Origin: Simplicispira psychrophila DSM 11588
Lineage (GTDB): Bacteria; Pseudomonadota; Gammaproteobacteria; Burkholderiales; Burkholderiaceae_C
DNA length: 64,000 nucleotides
Assembly (NCBI RefSeq): GCF_000688255.1
Contig: NZ_JHYS01000009.1
Location: forward strand, 1-64,000
Direction of reading: 5' to 3'
Shown here: piece after piece, positions 59,199 to 64,000 of the stretch
Layout: each line of letters opens with the position of its first letter
Numbering within the stretch: the first letter of the stretch is position 1
Program-made: the position numbers and the translations under genes
The notes under the pieces: model-generated
What the model was told of the DNA's origin: nothing
Database searches by the model: none
What the model saw: only the letters and a program-made list of their open reading frames with translations

Positions 59199-59235
59199 GA
59201 ACGTGAACACATTCTGAGCGTCGCAACCGCTCTTG

Positions 59236-59277
59236 AACCCCGCCTCGATGGTGTCCCCATCCGGCGGGGTTTTTTTA
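59236..59277 (+). terminator. Intrinsic terminator after dctM
   Basis: AACCCCGCC, an 18-base loop, GGCGGGGTT, then TTTTTT. Confidence 0.9.
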
Positions 59278-59302
59278 TAGAGGTGTGTGGGGTGGTGCCC
59301 GC

Positions 59303-59791
59303 TCAGCGCTGGCGCAGGTAGCGCACGAAGCTGAATGGCAGGCCGCTGGCACTCACAAGGTCTTCGCGTGCGGCTGGCAGCCATTCCGGGCCAAGCACGG
59401 GGGCGAAAGCGTCGCCGTCAAAGTCCTGCGCAATCTCGGTCACTTCGACGCGCGCGGCCAGCGGCAGCGCCTGGGCGTAGATTTGTGCGCCACCCATCAC
59501 CCACACCGTTGTGTCGTGCTCACACATTTCTAGCGCCTGGCGCAGGCTGGCTGCGCGCTGCACGCCGTTTTGATGCCAATCTGGCTGGCGCGTGATGACG
59601 ATGTTGCGCCGACCCGGCAGCGGCCGAAAGCGCACCGGCAGCGAGTCCCAAGTTTTGCGCCCCATGACGACCGGACAGCCGCTGGTGAGTTGCTTGAAGT
59701 GCGCCAGGTCTTCCGGCAGGTGCCACGGCATGGCGCCGTCTTTGCCAATGGTGCCGTTGGCGGCGCGGGCGTAGATAAGAGCGATTTCCAC
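59303..59791 (-). CDS. folA: Dihydrofolate reductase
   Basis: 162 aa, reduces dihydrofolate to tetrahydrofolate with NADPH. IGKDGAMPWHLPEDLAHFKQ, VMGRKTWDSLP and VWVMGGAQIYAQAL are family motifs. It lies downstream of thyA on the same strand, a common pairing because thymidylate synthase makes the dihydrofolate it recycles. A repeat copy lies between them. Confidence 0.94.
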   Translation of the reverse strand: MEIALIYARAANGTIGKDGAMPWHLPEDLAHFKQLTSGCPVVMGRKTWDSLPVRFRPLPGRRNIVITRQPDWHQNGVQRAASLRQALEMCEHDTTVWVMGGAQIYAQALPLAARVEVTEIAQDFDGDAFAPVLGPEWLPAAREDLVSASGLPFSFVRYLRQR

Positions 59792-59798
59792 AAGATTT

Positions 59799-59855
59799 AT
59801 AGAAAAAAATGCTTCTAGCCCAATAGATACGTGCGCTAGCAGCTATGAAATAAAG
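59799..59855. repeat. Dispersed intergenic palindromic repeat, copy 13
   Basis: AATGCTTCTAGCCCAATAG, then ACGTGCGCTAGCAGCTATG. It fills the gap between thyA and folA. Confidence 0.72.
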
Positions 59856-59861
59856 AGCGTT

Positions 59862-60716
59862 TTATACCGCCACCGGCGCTTTGATGGCCGGGTGGTGTTG
59901 GTAGCCGAGCACCTCAAAGTCCTCGTACTGGTAGTCGAAGAGGCTGTCGGGCCGGCGCTTGATATGGAGCGTGGGATACGCATAGGGCGCGCGCGCCAGC
60001 TGCGTTTCGACCTGCTCAAAGTGGTTGTTGTAGAGGTGGCAGTCGCCGCCGGTCCAGATGAAGTCGCCGACCTCCAGGTCGCACTGCTGCGCCACCATGT
60101 GCGTCAGTAGCGCGTAGGACGCAATGTTGAACGGCACGCCCAAAAAGATGTCGGCGCTGCGCTGGTACAGCTGGCAGCTCAACTTGCCTTTGCCGCCCGG
60201 CGCAGTCGGCGGTGCGACGTAGAACTGAAAGAAGGCGTGGCACGGCATCAACGCCATCTTGTCTAGGTCGGCGACGTTCCAGCTGCTGACGATAATGCGG
60301 CGCGAGTCGGGGTTGGTTTTCAGCGTCTCCATCACCTGGCTGATCTGGTCGATGTGGCCGCCGTCCGGCGTTGGCCAGCTGCGCCACTGCACGCCATACA
60401 CTGGCCCCAAATCGCCATCGGCGCGCGCCCATTCGTTCCAGATGGTCACGCCGCGCTCGGTCAGCCAGTGGTTGCTGCTGGAACCGGTGAGGAACCACAG
60501 CAGTTCTTGGATGATGCTGCGCAGATGCACCTTTTTGGTAGTGACCAGCGGAAAACCTTCGCGCAGATCAAAGCGCATCTGGTAGCCAAACACGCTTTTG
60601 GTGCCGGTGCCGGTGCGGTCGCCCTTGTCCACGCCGTGCGTGAACACATGGCGCATCAGGTCTTCGTATTGGGTGGGGACGGGACGGGCAGGGGGGGCGG
60701 AGACGGAGGTGGTCAT
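59862..60716 (-). CDS. thyA: Thymidylate synthase
   Basis: 284 aa, methylates dUMP to dTMP. Catalytic Cys in [13 protein letters not shown], plus [40 protein letters not shown] and [21 protein letters not shown]. coli ThyA is 264 aa; [20 protein letters not shown] was chosen as start, and an upstream in-frame Met (60800) gives an unlikely extra 28 residues. No good ribosome site is visible for either. Confidence 0.92.
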   Translation of the reverse strand: MTTSVSAPPARPVPTQYEDLMRHVFTHGVDKGDRTGTGTKSVFGYQMRFDLREGFPLVTTKKVHLRSIIQELLWFLTGSSSNHWLTERGVTIWNEWARADGDLGPVYGVQWRSWPTPDGGHIDQISQVMETLKTNPDSRRIIVSSWNVADLDKMALMPCHAFFQFYVAPPTAPGGKGKLSCQLYQRSADIFLGVPFNIASYALLTHMVAQQCDLEVGDFIWTGGDCHLYNNHFEQVETQLARAPYAYPTLHIKRRPDSLFDYQYEDFEVLGYQHHPAIKAPVAV

Positions 60717-60741
60717 GGGTGTTGCAGGAAAACAGGGCGCT

Positions 60742-61854
60742 TCATGCGCTGGTGTGGGCTGCTGCGTGGGCCATGCCGGTGTCGCTGTCGGGCATGTCAA
60801 ATGCGCTGGTAGCTACGGCGCTGCCATCGTCAAACACCAGCGTGCGCTCGGGCCAGCGCAGTGCCGCCAGTTTGTAGCGCGTGCCGACCGGTTGGCCGGC
60901 CTTGCGTGCAGCCCAGCGGGCACCGACCGAATAGTCGATGCAAAACACGTTGTTGCGCTGGCCGTGCCAGGCAAATGGTGGTGTGTGGCCAAACAGGCCG
61001 GCTTCTTCGGCAGTGGTGGTGTGCGGATCGGGTACAAACGGGCGGCGCCAGTAGTGGCCAAACACCACTGGAATGGTGTCGCGGTAGCTGTTCCACCAGG
61101 CCATGCGCTCGACAAAGCGCCATTTGCCGCCAGCAAAAAATGGCTGGCTGCCCAAGCGTTCGACACCCGAGGTCAGTACCTTGAGCGGGTTCAGCATGGC
61201 CTTGAGCAGTTCGTTTTCCCCATGTGCCGGTAAAAAAGGCGGGATATGGGTGGGGTCTTCCAAGCTGTGCGGCCAGCCTTGGCGCTCGCTGGCCATGCGC
61301 TGCGCCAGCGTGCCGGCACGTGCTTGCTGGCGCACCATGGTTTCCCAGTGGTCGTATTCGTCCCGGGTGCTGCCCAGTGGCAGGGACCGTGCAGCAGCGA
61401 TAGGGGCGTCCAGCCAGGCGGCGTGGACGATGCGCAAATCAGTGCGTTCCAGCGCCACGGGCAACGGACGCAGAAATTCGACAATCGCTGCCCGTTCGGC
61501 GGCGCTAGGACGGGCAAAGGGCGCGTATTTGGGCTGGTCGCTGGCAATGCGCTCATCAAAGTACCAGCCGGCACCGTCTTTGGCATCGCCGCGCAGCAGG
61601 TTGATTTCGTGGTTGCCCAGCACCGCCACGGCGCGGCCGGCGCGCACCAGTTGGGCGATGCGCGCCAGCACGGCCGGGCTGTTGGGGCCGCGATCGCAAA
61701 AGTCGCCAACAAACACCAGCGTGCGTCCCTGCGCGTGCTCGCCCTGCAGACCGTAACCCAGGTGGGCCAGCAGTTGCTCCAGTGCCTCGTATTCGCCATG
61801 GATGTCGCCGACGATATCGAGCGGGCCGGGGGGAAGGGCTTGTATCAGGCTCAT
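60742..61854 (-). CDS. Metallophosphoesterase (calcineurin-like / PrpE-like)
   Basis: 370 aa. The metal-binding motifs are in order: [20 protein letters not shown] (DxH), [14 protein letters not shown] (GDxxDRG) and [13 protein letters not shown] (GNHE), with FGHYWRRP later. These define the calcineurin-like phosphatase fold near ApaH and PrpE. Length is greater than ApaH (~280 aa), so substrate is uncertain. It is encoded between thyA and the FAD oxidase, all on the minus strand. Confidence 0.8.
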   Translation of the reverse strand: MSLIQALPPGPLDIVGDIHGEYEALEQLLAHLGYGLQGEHAQGRTLVFVGDFCDRGPNSPAVLARIAQLVRAGRAVAVLGNHEINLLRGDAKDGAGWYFDERIASDQPKYAPFARPSAAERAAIVEFLRPLPVALERTDLRIVHAAWLDAPIAAARSLPLGSTRDEYDHWETMVRQQARAGTLAQRMASERQGWPHSLEDPTHIPPFLPAHGENELLKAMLNPLKVLTSGVERLGSQPFFAGGKWRFVERMAWWNSYRDTIPVVFGHYWRRPFVPDPHTTTAEEAGLFGHTPPFAWHGQRNNVFCIDYSVGARWAARKAGQPVGTRYKLAALRWPERTLVFDDGSAVATSAFDMPDSDTGMAHAAAHTSA

Positions 61855-61863
61855 ATTGTGTAT

Positions 61864-61919
61864 GTTTTAGGCGTCTAGACCTTATGGATCATGCGCTTAT
61901 AGCTATCAATCTTGATTTT
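61864..61919. repeat. Dispersed palindromic repeat, copy 14
   Basis: TTTTAGGCGTCTAGACC, spacer, CATGCGCTTATAGCTATC. It overlaps the 3' end and stop (61906-61908) of the FAD oxidase gene. Confidence 0.68.
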
Positions 61920-63339
61920 CAAGGATGCGCCCCGGATTCATCAGCTGCTGTGGGTCGATGGCGTTTTTGATGGCACGCATCAGCGACAAAGCCACCGGCG
62001 ATTGGTACTGTTCCAGCGTTGCCACCTTGAGCGCGCCGACGCCATGCTCGGCCGAGAACGAGCCGCCAAAATCGGCCACCGCGCGGTAAACCACAGCGTT
62101 GACGTGTTCCTCTTGATCGCGCAAAAAGGCTTTGGCGTCGCCGCCCTCGGGCGCTTGCACGTTGAAGTGCAGATTGCCATCACCCAAATGGCCAAAATTG
62201 ACCAAACGCACGCCGGGCACTTCGCTCTCCAGCAACGCCTGCGCGTACACCACAAAGGCCGGAATGCGCGAAATCGGCACCGAAATATCGTGTTTGATAT
62301 TCAGCCCCTCTTCGGCCTGCGCCAGCGGAATGCTTTCGCGGATATGCCACAGGTTGTGGGCTTGGGTCAGGTTCTCGGCGACGACGGCATCGGTCACGCA
62401 ACCGGCTTCAAAGGCGGTTTCTAGCAGCGCTTCAAAGCGGGCGCGGGCGTGGTCTTCGGATTCGCTGTCGGAGTTTTCCAGCAGCACGCCATACGGCACG
62501 TCGGCTTGGTCGATGAACGGCACGCGCAGTTGTGGCATGTGTTTGTTGACCAGTTGCAGCGCAAATTGGCCCATCACCTCAAACCCGGTCAGCCCCGCGC
62601 CCAAGTGCTGGTGCGCCAGCCCGAGCAGCGCCACCGCTTGCTCCATCGACGGCACCGCCGCCCACGCGGTCAGGCGCGCGGCGGGTTGCGGAAACAGCTT
62701 CAGCGTGGCGGCGGTGATGATGCCCAGCGTGCCTTCGCTGCCAATCAGCAGGTTGCGCAGGTCGTAGCCGGTGTTGTCTTTGCGCAGACCGCGCAGGCCG
62801 TCCCAAATCTCGCCTTGGGGCGTGACCACTTCCAGCCCCAAGCACAGCTCGCGCGCGTTGCCGTAGCGCACCACTTGCGTACCGCCGGCGTTGCTGGCCA
62901 AGTTGCCGCCAATGGTGCAACTGCCCTCGGCGGCCAGCGACAGCGGAAACAGCAGCCCGGCTTTGTCAGCGGTGGTTTGGACGTTTTGCAGAATGCAGCC
63001 GGCCTCGACCGTCAGCGTCAGGTTGTCTTTGTCGATGGCGCGCACAGCGTTCATGCGGCCTAAATTAAGCACCACTTCGCGGCCAGAGCCGTCGGGGGTC
63101 GAGCCGACCGACAAGCTGGTGTTGCCGCCTTGCGGCACGATAGGCGCATTGGCTTTTGCGCAGGCTTTGACGACGGCTGCCACTTCTGCGGTGGTCGCTG
63201 GGCGCACCACGGCGAGTGCTTTGCCGATGCGGCGGCGGCGCCAGTCTTGCTCGTAGGCGCTCAGGTCGCCCTCGGTGAGTACGTGGGCAGCGCCGACGAT
63301 GCGGCGCAGTTGTTCAATCAGTTCAATCGAATGTGGCAT
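61906..63339 (-). CDS. FAD-linked oxidase, D-lactate / D-2-hydroxyglutarate dehydrogenase type
   Basis: 477 aa. The FAD-binding PCMH domain contains PQGGNTSLSVGSTPDGSGRE and EGSCTIGGNLASNAGGTQVV. The C-terminal oxidase domain has NFGHLGDGNLHFNV (metal-binding His) and SAEHGVGALK. This pattern is shared by GlcD, D-lactate dehydrogenase and D-2-hydroxyglutarate dehydrogenase; the substrate is not settled. No glcE/glcF partners are adjacent. The start MPHSIELIEQLRRIVG was preferred to an upstream Met. Confidence 0.88.
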   Translation of the reverse strand: MPHSIELIEQLRRIVGAAHVLTEGDLSAYEQDWRRRRIGKALAVVRPATTAEVAAVVKACAKANAPIVPQGGNTSLSVGSTPDGSGREVVLNLGRMNAVRAIDKDNLTLTVEAGCILQNVQTTADKAGLLFPLSLAAEGSCTIGGNLASNAGGTQVVRYGNARELCLGLEVVTPQGEIWDGLRGLRKDNTGYDLRNLLIGSEGTLGIITAATLKLFPQPAARLTAWAAVPSMEQAVALLGLAHQHLGAGLTGFEVMGQFALQLVNKHMPQLRVPFIDQADVPYGVLLENSDSESEDHARARFEALLETAFEAGCVTDAVVAENLTQAHNLWHIRESIPLAQAEEGLNIKHDISVPISRIPAFVVYAQALLESEVPGVRLVNFGHLGDGNLHFNVQAPEGGDAKAFLRDQEEHVNAVVYRAVADFGGSFSAEHGVGALKVATLEQYQSPVALSLMRAIKNAIDPQQLMNPGRILENQD

Positions 63340-63353
63340 GGGATGTGGCTTTA

Positions 63354-63749
63354 TCAGGCGGGCAATTTTTGGCTGCGCAGACGCTGGCGAATGTGCACCG
63401 TGCAGGCGGTAAACAGCACTACGCACAGCACCGCTTCCAGCAGCGCCAGCCAGTTGCTGGGGGCGCGGTCGCTCCAGGCGCGCACTACGCCTTCAGTGAA
63501 GTACAGCCAAATCATCAAACTGACCCATCGGTAGGTGTACATGCGGTTTTTCAGGAAGCCGGCCAGCGGAATGCACAGCGGTAGCGCTTTGAGCGCCAGC
63601 CACGAGCCGCCGGGGCGCAGCGGCGCCAAAAATAGCTCCCAGGCCAGACACAGCGCAATCAGCGCCAGCAAAGTGGCGACAGCGACGCGGCGCGCGCCGA
63701 TGACCAGGGGCGCCGCAGTCGGCAGGGGGGCAATTTGTTCAGGATGCAT
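63354..63749 (-). CDS. DUF2069 membrane protein
   Basis: 131 aa with four hydrophobic helices and the segment PAGFLKNRMYTYRWVSLMIW-like (here PLAGFLKNRMYTYRWVSLMI), the hallmark of DUF2069. Function is unknown. It lies 14 bases before the FAD oxidase start on the same strand, probably co-transcribed. The ATG at 63749 is favoured over an upstream Met that would add 30 non-conserved residues. Confidence 0.85.
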   Translation of the reverse strand: MHPEQIAPLPTAAPLVIGARRVAVATLLALIALCLAWELFLAPLRPGGSWLALKALPLCIPLAGFLKNRMYTYRWVSLMIWLYFTEGVVRAWSDRAPSNWLALLEAVLCVVLFTACTVHIRQRLRSQKLPA

Positions 63750-63795
63750 AGCGCTGGGATCATAGCGGCGCACCAGTGATGGGGCTGCCGTGGTG

Positions 63796-64000
63796 TCAGG
63801 TCGCCCTGCGCAGCAAATACGTATCCATGATCCAGCCATGCGCCGCGCGCGCGGTCTGGCGTTGTTGCACGATGTGCGGCGCTACGTCAGCCAGTGGGCC
63901 GCTGAGCAGCAGTTGCTCTGGCATGCCCAGATACGCGCCCCACCAAATGCGGACGCCCGCCGGCTTGATATGGCGAAAAGAACATTCGCCGTCCAGCATC
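63796..64000 (-). CDS. cobF: Probable precorrin-6A synthase (CobF) C-terminal fragment
   Basis: Only the last 68 codons are visible; the gene continues past the right edge. VRIWWGAYLGMPEQLLLSGP and AHGWIMDTYLLRRAT resemble the CobF C-terminus (precorrin-6A synthase, deacetylating), an aerobic cobalamin methyltransferase. Identification rests on recall of this motif, and no other cobalamin gene is in view. Confidence 0.6.
   Translation of the reverse strand, partial: MLDGECSFRHIKPAGVRIWWGAYLGMPEQLLLSGPLADVAPHIVQQRQTARAAHGWIMDTYLLRRAT

Overview
The window is an ordinary stretch of a betaproteobacterial chromosome, most likely Burkholderiales, family Comamonadaceae. Protein content and gene order point there: cydDCAB plus cydX, the ccoI-S-N-O-Q-P-G-H cluster, thrS-infC-rpmI-rplT-pheS-pheT-ihfA-merR-tRNA-Pro, and glnA-glnL-glnG. 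So does a dispersed palindromic intergenic repeat, found here in 15 copies. This placement comes from reading the sequence, not from a database search.

Layout. 0-3.2 kb: 3' end of etfA, an acyl-CoA dehydrogenase and a nitronate monooxygenase. 3.4-10.4 kb: cydD-cydC-cydA-cydB-cydX (cytochrome bd oxidase and its assembly exporter), then an inward-facing GbsR/MarR-type regulator. 10.5-17.5 kb: acs, a LapA-like membrane protein, a small cytochrome c, a Trp-rich microprotein, ilvD, a divergent bacterioferritin and lgt. 17.6-21.5 kb: a malonate module (malonyl-CoA decarboxylase, an atypical crotonase, malonyl-CoA synthetase). 21.6-30.8 kb: uspA divergent from the complete cbb3 oxidase assembly and structural cluster, a small membrane protein and rraA. 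FNR boxes lie before ccoN and between uspA and ccoI. 30.8-32.6 kb: a decayed IS481-type transposase and an AT-rich leader, then aceA. 34.1-42.3 kb: the thrS to pheT translation operon, ihfA, a MerR regulator and tRNA-Pro(GGG). 42.3-43.7 kb: two decayed accessory genes beside the tRNA. 43.8-50.6 kb: an EI24 membrane protein, a CinA-like protein, glnA with a sigma-54 promoter and two NtrC sites, a secreted protein, glnL and glnG. 50.7-56.0 kb: a PA2169-type protein, exonuclease III, modABC and modE. 56.3-59.2 kb: a DctPQM TRAP transporter. 59.3-64 kb (minus strand): folA, thyA, a metallophosphoesterase, a D-lactate/2-hydroxyacid-type FAD oxidase, a DUF2069 protein and the 3' end of a probable cobF.

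How they work together. The window is rich in low-oxygen respiration: both high-affinity terminal oxidases lie within 25 kb, with visible FNR control of cbb3. Carbon scavenging is also well represented (acs, malonate use, aceA, a TRAP transporter), as is nitrogen control, where NtrB/NtrC sit next to their target glnA.

I found no clearly novel multi-gene system. The best leads are small-scale: the dispersed repeat and its in-frame copy inside the crotonase gene, a perfect 26-bp palindrome before cydD, a bacterioferritin with Thr at the haem-ligand position, an NtrC site inside the gene upstream of glnA, a terminator embedded in the exonuclease III catalytic C-terminus, and a palindrome cluster before aceA.
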